A DNA stretch of 64,000 nt from Hippea maritima DSM 10411 (lineage in GTDB: Bacteria > Campylobacterota_A > Desulfurellia > Desulfurellales > Hippeaceae), in NCBI RefSeq assembly GCF_000194135.1, contig NC_015318.1:1130501-1194500 (forward strand). The letters are read 5' to 3'. The position numbers were made by a program, and so were the translations under genes. This document shows positions 16,309 through 23,981 of the stretch, in pieces. The stretch's first letter is position 1. Every line of letters begins with the position of its first letter. The notes beneath the pieces were generated by a model that saw nothing but the letters and a program-made list of their open reading frames with translations, was not told where the DNA came from and did no database searches.

Positions 16309-17187
16309 TCATTCTTTTACTCTGTGCATTTGGGTTTGGTCAAATAAAATAGAGGTTTGGGTGCGGAAAGGGGGGTAAACGTTGAGGGTAAATATAAACG
16401 GCGTGATGATTTGTTCGGCATCGGATGCAACACCCCAGATACCACCGATGAGCTGGTTGGTTATAAACGTGTTTAAACCGTCCGAGCCACCCGGGAAAAG
16501 CTTAGGTGTGGTGCATTTGTAGATTTTATTACCGACATGTATATCTGATAGCCCCGCTTGAATAACCGTTTCGGAGGTGATAATCTGCTTGTTTATCGGC
16601 TTTAGGTCATCGTAGCCCTTTCCAACAATAACCCTGTCGTTAAACAGGCGTCTTAGAGTGTCAAGCAACTCACTGACAGGCAGAATTCTCGGATTAAGCC
16701 TTGCGCCTGAGAGTATCTCTGTTGCATTGTATTTAAAAGCGTCTAAGTCAAGGTCTTTGGCTTTTTTAACAGGAATTTTAATGGCAATAAAAGAACGAAA
16801 ATACCTTGAAGGAATATCAGATGCCTGCTTTATGCCTTTTTCTGCTCCCTCAAGCCAGAAATCAGCATACCTTTCAACAGCAAGGTTAATTATGTCATAC
16901 TGACGGGTTTTTAAATTTTTATAAATATCAAGTATTGGTTTAACATAAGGATCAGCAAAGAGAATAAATTGAACAACAGAGTCATCAGGAACTAAAGACA
17001 ATAAGCTTTTGAGCATGTTTATAGTTGTCTCCCCCATAAAAAAACGGGGAGTAACTTCGTAAATATAACCTATCGTGTCGTCCTGGTTGTAGTAAAGCTT
17101 TAAATCCTCATCATAAGCCAGATAAGGCAAATAATCGCTGAATTGGTTTCTTCTGGTCATGTTTTTAAGTTCTCTTAAGGTAAGCAA
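16309..17187 (-). pseudogene. TraC-like conjugation ATPase, N-terminal fragment
   Basis: 292 residues that resemble the N-terminal half of TraC/VirB4-type conjugation ATPases: FSDYLPYLAYDEDLKLYYNQDDTIGYIYEVTP and later PRILPVSELLDTLRRL. Full members have about 800 residues. This copy ends before any Walker A motif, with FDQTQMHRVKE and then a stop near the IS1634 side, so the motor domain has been deleted. The open frame could begin at TTG 17187 or ATG 17160. Normal proteins of this class drive F-type pilus assembly and DNA transfer. The missing part plus the neighbouring IS make it a remnant. Confidence 0.75.
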
Positions 17188-17216
17188 GGCGCACCCCCAG
17201 CATTCAAAGTTTTTTT

Positions 17217-17290
17217 GTTTTCACTCTACCTATGAGGCATTGAAACTTAACTACAGTAAAGAGGTTGTAAATGAGAAAATAGTTTTCACT
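17217..17290 (+). CRISPR. Orphan CRISPR repeat, one spacer and a broken second repeat
   Basis: A 30-base unit at 17217-17246 begins GTTTTCACTCTACC and ends GAGGCATTGAAAC. This matches the well-known thermophile repeat pattern GTTTN...TACCTAT-AGG-ATTGAAAC. After exactly 35 bases (17247-17281, spacer-sized) the sequence restarts with GTTTTCACT (17282-17290) and then diverges; a degenerate ending AATAAAC follows at about 17303-17308. No cas gene or second full repeat is in the window. It is probably the terminal part of an array cut off by rearrangement. Confidence 0.7.
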
Positions 17291-17313
17291 GTTAAAGCTA
17301 CAATAAACTCCCC

Positions 17314-17348
17314 ACCAAAAGGGCTTATAAATTCCCCACCCTTTTGGT
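17314..17348. repeat. Inverted repeat before istA fragment
   Basis: ACCAAAAGGG (17314-17323) and CCCTTTTGGT (17339-17348) form a perfect 10-bp inverted repeat. Within and before it a direct repeat AAAYTCCCCACC occurs twice (about 17305 and 17328). IS21 elements carry repeated transposase-binding sites at their ends, so this may be the left end of the IS21 remnant; no terminal dinucleotide could be fixed. Confidence 0.45.
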
Positions 17349-17404
17349 AGCATGCCCTAATCTTTTTAAAAGATGGAGGGTAAATAAAATTGTTGGGGGT
17401 TTGT

Positions 17405-17840
17405 ATGTATTACTCGGTAAAAGCACTACTGAGTATTGGGAAAAATGTCTCACAGATTGCAAGAGAGCTAAAGATTGACAGGAAAACAGTCAGAAAGATT
17501 AAGAAGAGGGTAGAAAGTGGGGAGATTGAAACACCCACCATCAAAAGGAAAAGTATCCTTGATCCATACAAGGATGAAATCATGGAGTATTTAAAAAGTG
17601 GTCTCTCCGCTGTTTTAATCCACCAGAAGTTAAAAGAAAAGCATAGTCTAAATGTAAGCTATAGCTCTGTGAAACGCTACATCAGGAAGCTAAAGCCAGG
17701 TGAGCCCTTCATCCCCTTAATAAGCCCACCTGGCCAAGAAGCCCAAGTAGATTTCGGCTATGCCGGTTATTTCTATAATAGCAGAAGAAAAAAGAAAGTA
17801 AAGTACTGGATATTCTCAATGGTTTTGTCCTATTCGGAGA
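17405..17840 (+). pseudogene. istA: IS21-family transposase IstA, N-terminal fragment
   Basis: About 145 residues from ATG 17405 (an alternative TTG lies at 17390). The helix-turn-helix SIGKNVSQIARELKIDRKTVRKIKKR is followed by a second DNA-binding part and by the start of the catalytic core PPGQEAQVDFGYAG, which holds the first Asp of the DDE triad. Real homology stops near VLSYSE (17838), where the IS256 left end begins; the frame runs on into IS256 sequence without meaning. IstB is absent. The rest of istA is not found on the other side of IS256. Confidence 0.82.
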
Positions 17841-17849
17841 CATCCCCTA

Positions 17850-19203
17850 ATTTTTGTGTCTCTCTCATCATACCAAATCCCTCCTCACTCTTCAACTCCC
17901 TTCCCAAACTTAGCAACAAACATCTGATTCAGTTCATATCTTTTAGCCTTAATCAGAGGATTAACATTCCAGGTTTTGTGTAATTTATCTGTTGCAATGA
18001 AAAGGGCAACATTTAGGATATCCATGGACTGGAAGAACCCTCCTTTCTTTAGCCTTTGTTTTTCAAAGGATGAATGTACAGATTCAACAGTGTTTGTTGA
18101 ATTGATGTACTTTCTTATTACCTCAGGGTACTTTAAGAAGGCAAGGAGTTCTTCTTTTCTTGAGTCTAAATATTTGGTGTAGGTCTTGTATTGGTCTTTG
18201 AATCTGTCAATTATCTCTGTTTTGAAAATCTCTATCCCTTTTTCAAAGGTATCACAGGAGTATTTAATCTCCTTGAGCTTTTTGTTCACATATGAGGCAT
18301 CCTCCTTTTTCATATGCTTGTATACGTTTCTTGATGCATGAACTGTGCATTTCTGAATATCCGAGTAAGGAAAGAAGGCTCTTATTGCCTCTGAGATTCC
18401 GTTGAAATCATCACAGATGAACATTAAGACCCTTTTCATTCCCCTGTTGATTAAATCCTGGAATACTTCCATCCAGGTGGATCTGTTCTCACTACCAAAG
18501 AATGAGTAATATCCAAGGAGTGTTTTTTGAGCATTTGTGTCTATCCCTACAACAGTGTAAACGACAGCTCTCTTTACCCTTTTATCCTTTTCATCCTTTA
18601 CCATACAGTGATAGGCGTCTATGTATAGAAAATAGTAGTTTTCCTGAAGTTCTTTGGATTTAAATTCAAGCATCTGTGTCTTTATGTATTCAAATATCTC
18701 ATCGTATGCTTTTTCACTAAAATCCAGTCCTCTCAATTTCATCTTGTGCACGATTTCCTGTTTTGAGTCTCCATTGATTAGGAAGGAGAAGATTAAATCC
18801 TCAAAGCTTTCATCATACCTTTGATATTTGGGAGGGAGAAGATGAGAGCGGAAGTTTCCGCTCCTTGTTCTTGGGACATCCAAATTCAGTTTACCAAGGC
18901 CTGTGTTTAGGCTCCTTTTGTAGGTTCCATTGCCTTTGTCTTCTGGGTTCTCAAGTAAGTACTCGTATCTTTCCTTACCCATTATCTCAATAAGTAGTCC
19001 TTCCATTAGGGTGGCCAGTTTATTCTTTCCGTATTCATCCAACTCCTTTACTACATCCATATCCATGTTTGAGATTATCTCCTTAAGCATCTTTCTGTTC
19101 ATCTCTTAAAGCTCCTCCATACTTAGCCTAATTTCAGAGTTCATTAGAACAGTTCATTAAACCCCACTCCATTTTAGTAGGTTTGTGGGGGAGACACAAA
19201 AAT
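17850..19203. mobile_element. IS256-family insertion sequence
   Basis: Imperfect terminal inverted repeats of about 18 bases: ATTTTTGTGTCTCTCTCA at 17850-17867 and its complement at 19186-19203, with two mismatches. They enclose one intact transposase gene. No 8-9 bp target duplication is visible: the left flank is istA and the right flank is traG, so the element sits at a deletion or recombination joint. Confidence 0.75.
17885..19102 (-). CDS. IS256-family (mutator-type) transposase
   Basis: 405 residues, the usual length for the family and apparently intact. Catalytic landmarks are YFLYIDAYHCM (first Asp), FICDDFNGISEAI (second Asp), the zinc-like QKCTVHASRN, and NTVESVHSSFEKQRLKKGGFF with the catalytic Glu and the conserved K-x-R-x-x-K/R-G-x-F. 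The N-terminus GYKRSLNTGLGKLNLDVPRTR-like segment (GTYKRSLNTGLG) is also typical. It moves the IS256 copy defined by the inverted repeats on both sides. Confidence 0.93.
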   Translation of the reverse strand: MNRKMLKEIISNMDMDVVKELDEYGKNKLATLMEGLLIEIMGKERYEYLLENPEDKGNGTYKRSLNTGLGKLNLDVPRTRSGNFRSHLLPPKYQRYDESFEDLIFSFLINGDSKQEIVHKMKLRGLDFSEKAYDEIFEYIKTQMLEFKSKELQENYYFLYIDAYHCMVKDEKDKRVKRAVVYTVVGIDTNAQKTLLGYYSFFGSENRSTWMEVFQDLINRGMKRVLMFICDDFNGISEAIRAFFPYSDIQKCTVHASRNVYKHMKKEDASYVNKKLKEIKYSCDTFEKGIEIFKTEIIDRFKDQYKTYTKYLDSRKEELLAFLKYPEVIRKYINSTNTVESVHSSFEKQRLKKGGFFQSMDILNVALFIATDKLHKTWNVNPLIKAKRYELNQMFVAKFGKGVEE

Positions 19204-19204
19204 A

Positions 19205-20880
19205 TTTTAAGTCCTACTGCGTATAGCGGGACAGGAGAAGCAGCAGGAGTTGGTAGAATAGGCGAGGAGTTTAACATAGGCTCCACAGAGCAGCTGTCAG
19301 CAATTGCAAAACAGTCGGGCACGAATGTTAGAGATATAGGAGCGGTAACGAGGCAGATGACAACAGGAACGCAGATCAATACAGCCAAAAGGATTGGCGA
19401 TGGCAATGTAAATGTTGGAGCAGATAAATTTTCAGATATTCACGGGGAGTATGGCGCTGATAATACAAAAGGTTTAGAGAGGTATTTAAACGACTATGGC
19501 GATGAGCGAGCAATTAATACAGCTTTTGTCCAGCTTGCTATACCTACTGGTGCAGCAAACGGATTGAAAAAATTAGCAGAAAAGCTACATATAACTGAAA
19601 AACAACTATTAGATATGACTGGTTTTTGGGGTGAAGTAAACAAAGTTGGTGCTGCTGAAGCTTTGAAAGATGCTTACAGAAAAGTGAAGTCTTGGGGTTA
19701 TGAGGGAAGTGAGGTTGATTTTGTTAGAGACATGGAAAGCATGCAGCAGATCAGAATATCTGCTGATAGTTTTGCTCTTGAAAATGTCCTTGAGAAAGTT
19801 CCATTCCAGAATCTTGTTGCTGCCAATGTTAACAAAGAGATGTACGGCACTGCAAAGAACTTAAATATTGCACCCACACCTGAAGTTGCTTACGATCTGG
19901 GTGCATTTGCAGGCGGGGAATTGAATGCCCTTTATAAGTCTAATAAAGCATTCTACAGTACACCGGAAAACATGTCTCAGATAGAGGCTGCAAGAGCATT
20001 TAGTCAGTAGGTCGTTGAGCCAGAGATTGCACAGGCTCTTGTTTCGAACGACAAATCTCTCATCAACAGAGCTAATAAAGATATAGAGAAGCTTGTAACT
20101 GTAGGCGGACAGAGAGGAAAGGCCTTTGCAACAAGTGCATTAGCCGGGGCGATGCTGAAGTATGTGGGTGGAGAAGTGGATACAGGAATGACTGATACGC
20201 ACCAAGGATCTATAGCGACTGAAGGACGGGCTAATGCTTCTGTCTATGGTAGTGTTCATGGTGGGATTCCTTTTATTGCAGATTATGGAGTAAAGGGTAG
20301 TATTGATGGGTCTGTAAGTGACAGAATATCTGATCTTCTTGATAAAAGATACGGCCTCAACATCACTGGTAAGCAGGTGGATGAACTCATCTACTCCAAA
20401 GCGCAGAGTATAGTGGACAAATACGGTGCAACGGGTGATGCTGTAACCAAAGCAAGAGTCTTTGTAAAAAACTTAACCGACGCAATTAAAAGCAATGACA
20501 TACAAAGAATAAGTAATTTATTGGGACTTTCTGGCGTAACCAACAACATCAAAGAAACTCACGCTCAGGGGTCAGGCCCTGCAAGGCAGATTCAAGGCAT
20601 TTGGGACAATGGAGCAGGAGCTATGAAGTCCTACCTGTATGATTTGGGTCATACTCTATCAGGCAGAAATCAAAACAGTGATCCTATACTGGAAGGTATA
20701 GGAAAACCAGTTACTCACTTACATGTGGGTAGCAACAATGCCGACAACACTGATCGTATACTACATGCCGGTATTTTCGCTGCTGGTAGCAATCAACCTT
20801 CAAAAGGAGAGGAAAGCATAAACCCAGATGAGTCTAAGAAGGAAAACCTAACGCCGCCAGATAATCTGGATATGAGGTAA
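19205..20880 (+). pseudogene. TraG-like conjugation protein, C-terminal part with in-frame stop
   Basis: Starting at the IS256 right end, one frame runs 558 codons to a TAA at 20878, broken only by a TAG at 20008-20010 (ARAFSQ-stop-VVEPEIAQAL). Both sides read as one protein, so the TAG is probably a point change from CAG or a similar codon. The product is polar, rich in Gly/Ala/Asn, with GSVHGGIPFIADYGVKGSIDGS and a C-terminal charged tail. This resembles the periplasmic C-terminal region of F-type TraG (mating-pair stabilisation). The N-terminal membrane part is missing. Family call is moderate and leans on nearby traC. Confidence 0.55.
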
Positions 20881-20921
20881 CAAAATTTACCAAAAGGGCT
20901 TAAAAGGCAGGGTAACCCCGC

Positions 20922-21188
20922 CTAGTAGTATTTTGTGTTATAAAATCTATGAAACTCGAAGGCAGGGTTATAAGCTACATCATCCATAAGAGTGTCTCTT
21001 ACTCCTATCTCACTAATATCTTCTATCTCACTATCACTTATAAGTCTACTATTCTCTCTCACCTCTCTCACCCACGCTTTTCTATTCTTTACATCTACAG
21101 CATACATAGGATCATTAGCCATTTTCCATCTTTTTACCCCGATTATAACCGCTACTATCGTGAAGATGACAGCTACAAACCACAACAT
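20922..21188 (-). CDS. Small membrane-anchored protein, unknown
   Basis: 88 residues with a strong AAGGAGGTG eight bases before the ATG, which supports real translation. One N-terminal transmembrane helix (about 1-18, WFVAVIFTIVAVIIGV) is followed by a charged tail with SEIEDISEIGVRDTLMDDVAYNPAFEF and a C-terminal aromatic end (FYNTKYY). The aromatic, acidic tail could be an interaction peptide. It lies tail-to-tail with the traG remnant, and such short membrane proteins often accompany conjugation modules. No family recognised. Confidence 0.6.
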   Translation of the reverse strand: MLWFVAVIFTIVAVIIGVKRWKMANDPMYAVDVKNRKAWVREVRENSRLISDSEIEDISEIGVRDTLMDDVAYNPAFEFHRFYNTKYY

Positions 21189-21236
21189 CTCTCACACCTC
21201 CTTCCGCTCCTATTGTAACACTTAATTCCTTTTTAA

Positions 21237-21298
21237 GTATTTGTCAAGTTTTTTTGAGCGGATTTCCCCCATTGCAATGCGGGAAACTTGACAAATAC
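21237..21298. repeat. Nested palindrome, 15-bp arms
   Basis: GTATTTGTCAAGTTT (21237-21251) is perfectly complementary to AAACTTGACAAATAC (21284-21298). Within the loop, CATTGCAATG (21270-21279) is itself a perfect 10-bp palindrome flanked by CCC and GGG. The structure is upstream of the small membrane gene (minus) and next to the tnpB remnant; it includes a TTGACA on the minus strand that could be a promoter -35 box. A replication, transfer or transposon-end role is possible. Confidence 0.75.
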
Positions 21299-21313
21299 CC
21301 TCAACAGATTGAC

Positions 21314-21476
21314 CTACTCCCCATACCTAAAGGCAGGGGATTCTGGCTTTAAAGCGGAAGCTGCCCTGCAAGATGAGGGATCGAGATGATTGGGTCTTAC
21401 GCTTCCTGTGCCGAGGGTCGAGGCCCCGACCCTGCAGATGTTCAATAACTTCCTGCCTGTATCCCCATAGCTAAAA
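21314..21476 (-). pseudogene. TnpB (IS200/IS605) C-terminal remnant
   Basis: The minus-strand frame reads FSYGDTGRKLLN and later RAASALKPESPAFRYGE before the stop at 21314. The (C)GDTG motif at the end of the TnpB zinc ribbon and the C-terminal ALKPE-S-P-A-F-R-x-G ending are typical of TnpB tails. The usual C before GD is Y here, so the zinc site is broken. Sequence upstream of about 21476 is unrelated (an integrase tail), so only the last 50 or so codons survive. In intact elements this part overlaps the guide (omega) RNA region. Confidence 0.6.
21319..21339 (-). repeat. IS200/IS605-type end hairpin
   Basis: CCCCATACC-TAAA-GGCAGGGG forms a stem with an internal mismatch. It overlaps the last codons of the tnpB remnant, where IS200/IS605 right-end hairpins and the base of the omega RNA are found. 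Confidence 0.5.
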
Positions 21477-21477
21477 C

Positions 21478-21684
21478 ATGAACGGCCTAACGCCTTTTGA
21501 GAAACTGAAATCAACAAAAGCTATGATATCTGAAAACATAGTAAGGTTTCCAACCTTACTACTGGAAGATATCATAAGGGTAGCAGGCTACCCTTATGAA
21601 TGGTTGAGTAAGTTTGTGAACCTTTATATATTTAGTAGAGGTGGTAAGTATGTGTGGATCACTTACCTTCTTTATTTTTTGTAA
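21478..21684 (+). pseudogene. Integrase-type transposase C-terminal scrap
   Basis: Only the first 35 codons look protein-like: NGLTPFEKLKSTKAMISENIVRFP. The N-x-x-T-P-x-E-K-L/F-K phrase is typical of the end of rve-core (IS3/IS481-like) transposases. The catalytic part is absent and the joint with tnpB lies at about 21476. The rest of the frame (to 21684) has no recognisable content. Confidence 0.45.
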
Positions 21685-21713
21685 AACATATCAATTTCCA
21701 AAAATAAATTTAC

Positions 21714-21743
21714 TTGACATTAGTATGATATGAATATTATATA
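21714..21743 (+). promoter_or_regulatory. Promoter of the small secreted gene
   Basis: TTGACA (21714-21719) and TATATA (21738-21743), 18-base spacer, about 40 bases before the start codon of the gene at 21783. Confidence 0.6.
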
Positions 21744-21782
21744 TTGCTTAAACATGAAAACAAACTAAGTGGAGGTGCAAAA

Positions 21783-22082
21783 ATGTATTTAAAAGCAAAG
21801 GAAGCAATTGCAGGTTTCTCTATTTTCTTTCTAACAGTTGTTGTCTTATCTTTTCCGGCCAATGCAGCATCCACAAATTCAAACTCCAAAAGATTTCAAA
21901 CCTATAAGGAAAGAGTGCTCAAAAAAACAGATCTAAAAATAGAAAAAACAGAAAAATACTTAAAAAGATTAGAAGGCTACAAAACGTGTGTTGAAAAATC
22001 CAATGATTTCCAAGAATTGAAAGCATGCAAAATTAAATATGGTTTTTACCGCTATCGCAAACATAAACCTACCAACAAATAA
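21783..22082 (+). CDS. Small secreted protein, unknown
   Basis: 99 residues from ATG 21783, chosen because GGAGGTG lies six bases upstream; an earlier in-frame start at 21744 lacks one. A signal peptide (about 1-29, ending FPANAA) leads to a short, very basic, helical mature protein of about 70 residues. It has two cysteines about 15 residues apart (KTCVEKS and KACKIK), which may form a disulfide in a helical hairpin. It has its own promoter and probably its own terminator. It marks the first normal gene after the mobile island. No family recognised. Confidence 0.65.
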   Translation: MYLKAKEAIAGFSIFFLTVVVLSFPANAASTNSNSKRFQTYKERVLKKTDLKIEKTEKYLKRLEGYKTCVEKSNDFQELKACKIKYGFYRYRKHKPTNK

Positions 22083-22089
22083 AGGAAAT

Positions 22090-22126
22090 GGGCCACAAAG
22101 TTTACGGCCCGCCGCTAAAATTTTTT
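22090..22126 (+). terminator. Possible terminator
   Basis: GGGCC (22090-22094) pairs with GGCCC (22106-22110); a T run (22121-22126) follows after ten bases. Weak because of the gap between stem and T run. Confidence 0.35.
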
Positions 22127-22162
22127 CTACCACAACAATAAACAATAATATAAAATGGAGAT

Positions 22163-23971
22163 ATGTTTTCTAAGTGTAGAAGTGTATTAATTTTTTTCTT
22201 ATATGTTTTGCTAATAAATTTTTCAGCCTCCCAGGCAGCGAGCATAGATCAAAATCTCTTTAAAGGCACAAGGGCACAACTAATTGAAAAATACCAAAGT
22301 ATGCTAAATAATACACCCAACACACAGGATTTTTTAGTCAAAAGAACACTTCTATCTACACTTATAAACATCGTATCATCTAAAGATAAACAATACCAAC
22401 AAATAAACCAAAATATAAATACAAAAGATCAACTTGCTTTTCTAAAGCTACTTAAATATATAGCAAGCTTACATTTGGAGTACGAGTTTATAAACAACAA
22501 ACTAACTCAAATAGATAAAAAACTAAAGCTTTTGGAAGAAAGTATAAATCAGGCTAAGAATACCGATAAGAATTTACAAATACTGCAATTGCAGTATGTT
22601 ATGTATATACTCACCAAAGACAAACTAGCAAAAAGGGCAAACTTTTTGAGTGCTAATTTTCCCAAATGGAAAAATCTCCTATACAACCTGTTTCTAAAAG
22701 TGAAATTCGAGCCCGCACCCTTAAAGGATGAAATAGAAAAATTAAAAGTGAAGTACTCAAAATTAGAGGAAAAACTACAACAACTCAGCATAGAAAACGA
22801 CAGGCTCACGCTTACAAACGACATAAAAAACCTAAATAAAACGCAGAAAACCATAAAAAACATTATTAAATCAAAAGACGGCATTGTATTAAAGATTATA
22901 GACAATTACATGTTAATTTATCTCCATAGAATAAAAAATGGAAAAACAGGTTTTAGCAAAGATTTAAATATATGGATGGGAAAAATTAATGATAAAGAGT
23001 ATTTAGCTTTAGTCCAAGAAGAAAATAATCTTATCCTGTATATTGAAAAGAGAAAGATAGGAAACCTTAGAATGTTTATGAATCACTCAAAGCAGGCCGC
23101 AATACAGATAATATCAAATATATGGGACTTTATAACAAAACCCCTGTTTAGCATAGCTTCAAGCAAAATAAGCATACTAAGCCTTTTTTTATCCATAGTG
23201 ATTTTCATTATAGGAATAAAGGTTGGTAAAACTTATAAGACTAAAGTAAGAAACGCCCGATTATCAAGAAACATAGCTGATTCAACAAAGATAATACTCT
23301 CTAATGTCGGTTACTATATCATAATCCTAATAACTTTTTTTATAGCTCTACGTACGATTGGCGTAAACCTATCTTCTTTCACGGTCATACTGGGAGCTTT
23401 ATCTGTAGGTGTAGGCTTTGGCCTGCAAAACATAGTGTCTAATTTTATTGCCGGAATAATACTAATGCTTGAAAGCAGCATAAGGGTAGGTGATTATATA
23501 GAGATTTCAGATAATCTCAGAGGCATTGTTAAAGATATTCAAATTCGATCAACGACCATACTAACAAATGACCACATCGAGGTGGTTGTTCCTAACCAAA
23601 CGCTTTTCCAGAGCAACGTTATCAATTGGACACTTACAGAGAGAACGCGTAGATTCAGAATACCGTTTAGTGTAGCCTACGGAACGGATCTCGATAGAGT
23701 TGAAAAGATAGTTTTAGAGGCATTAAACAAAAGTGATTTAAATTTCGTTAAAGACAGTTCAACAAAAAAGCCTCAGGTTGTTATGATAGCAATGAATAGT
23801 AGCAGTGTTGATTTTAATTTGGATGTCTGGGTAAGCGGAATAGATTTAATATACCCCCGAAGAACATCATCAAAATTTTTAAAACTTATATATAAAACGC
23901 TTTATGAAAATGGCATTGCAATTCCATTCCCACAACTGGATGTACACGTAAGAGACCTTCCTGACACTTAG
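22163..23971 (+). CDS. MscS-family mechanosensitive channel with long periplasmic coiled coil
   Basis: 602 residues. A signal peptide (about 1-26) precedes a large periplasmic, lysine-rich helical region (about 27-330) with strong coiled-coil character. Several membrane helices follow, then the MscS pore and beta domain: GALSVGVGFGLQNIVSNFIAGIILMLESSIRVGDYIEI. That Gly/Ala-rich pore helix and the RVGDxIEI turn are diagnostic. Such channels open under membrane tension to release solutes during hypo-osmotic shock. The size places it with YnaI/MscK-like medium-large forms. It runs tail-to-tail into rimO with a 10-bp gap. Confidence 0.88.
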   Translation: MFSKCRSVLIFFLYVLLINFSASQAASIDQNLFKGTRAQLIEKYQSMLNNTPNTQDFLVKRTLLSTLINIVSSKDKQYQQINQNINTKDQLAFLKLLKYIASLHLEYEFINNKLTQIDKKLKLLEESINQAKNTDKNLQILQLQYVMYILTKDKLAKRANFLSANFPKWKNLLYNLFLKVKFEPAPLKDEIEKLKVKYSKLEEKLQQLSIENDRLTLTNDIKNLNKTQKTIKNIIKSKDGIVLKIIDNYMLIYLHRIKNGKTGFSKDLNIWMGKINDKEYLALVQEENNLILYIEKRKIGNLRMFMNHSKQAAIQIISNIWDFITKPLFSIASSKISILSLFLSIVIFIIGIKVGKTYKTKVRNARLSRNIADSTKIILSNVGYYIIILITFFIALRTIGVNLSSFTVILGALSVGVGFGLQNIVSNFIAGIILMLESSIRVGDYIEISDNLRGIVKDIQIRSTTILTNDHIEVVVPNQTLFQSNVINWTLTERTRRFRIPFSVAYGTDLDRVEKIVLEALNKSDLNFVKDSSTKKPQVVMIAMNSSSVDFNLDVWVSGIDLIYPRRTSSKFLKLIYKTLYENGIAIPFPQLDVHVRDLPDT

Positions 23972-23981
23972 TTAGCATACA

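Larger units (their letters stand above)
13955..21600. mobile_element. Degraded mobile island beside tRNA-fMet
   Basis: Between the fMet tRNA and the small secreted gene at 21783, almost everything is a fragment of transfer or transposition genes: reverse transcriptase 3' end, IS1634 transposase, traC 5' part, lone CRISPR unit, IS21 istA 5' part, IS256, traG 3' part with a stop, tnpB tail and an integrase tail. Conjugation genes on both sides of the insertion sequences suggest one ancestral integrative conjugative element that was cut up by IS-driven deletions. The tRNA edge hints at site-specific integration, but no copy of the tRNA 3' end was found at the far side, so exact limits are unknown. 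Confidence 0.7.

Noticed and set aside
16298-16314. A 17-base exact match (TAAGACCCTTTTCATTC) to the IS256 transposase gene at 18425-18441
   Set aside because: Flanking bases differ at once on both sides; in a 64-kb AT-rich window a match of this length can arise by chance, so it is not treated as an IS256 fragment.
17522-17534. GATTGAAAC inside istA as another CRISPR repeat end
   Set aside because: It encodes conserved transposase residues and lacks the rest of the 30-base repeat.
20008-20010. TAG as a pyrrolysine or recoded codon in traG
   Set aside because: No supporting signals or other in-frame TAGs with conserved flanks are seen; a nonsense mutation in decaying DNA is simpler.
20889-20902. 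ACCAAAAGGGCTTA shared with the inverted repeat at 17314
   Set aside because: Only 14 bases match; several such matches are expected by chance here.
21584-21700. Far-side tRNA-fMet duplicate (attR) for the island
   Set aside because: No stretch matching the last 20-40 bases of the tRNA was found between 21480 and 21780.
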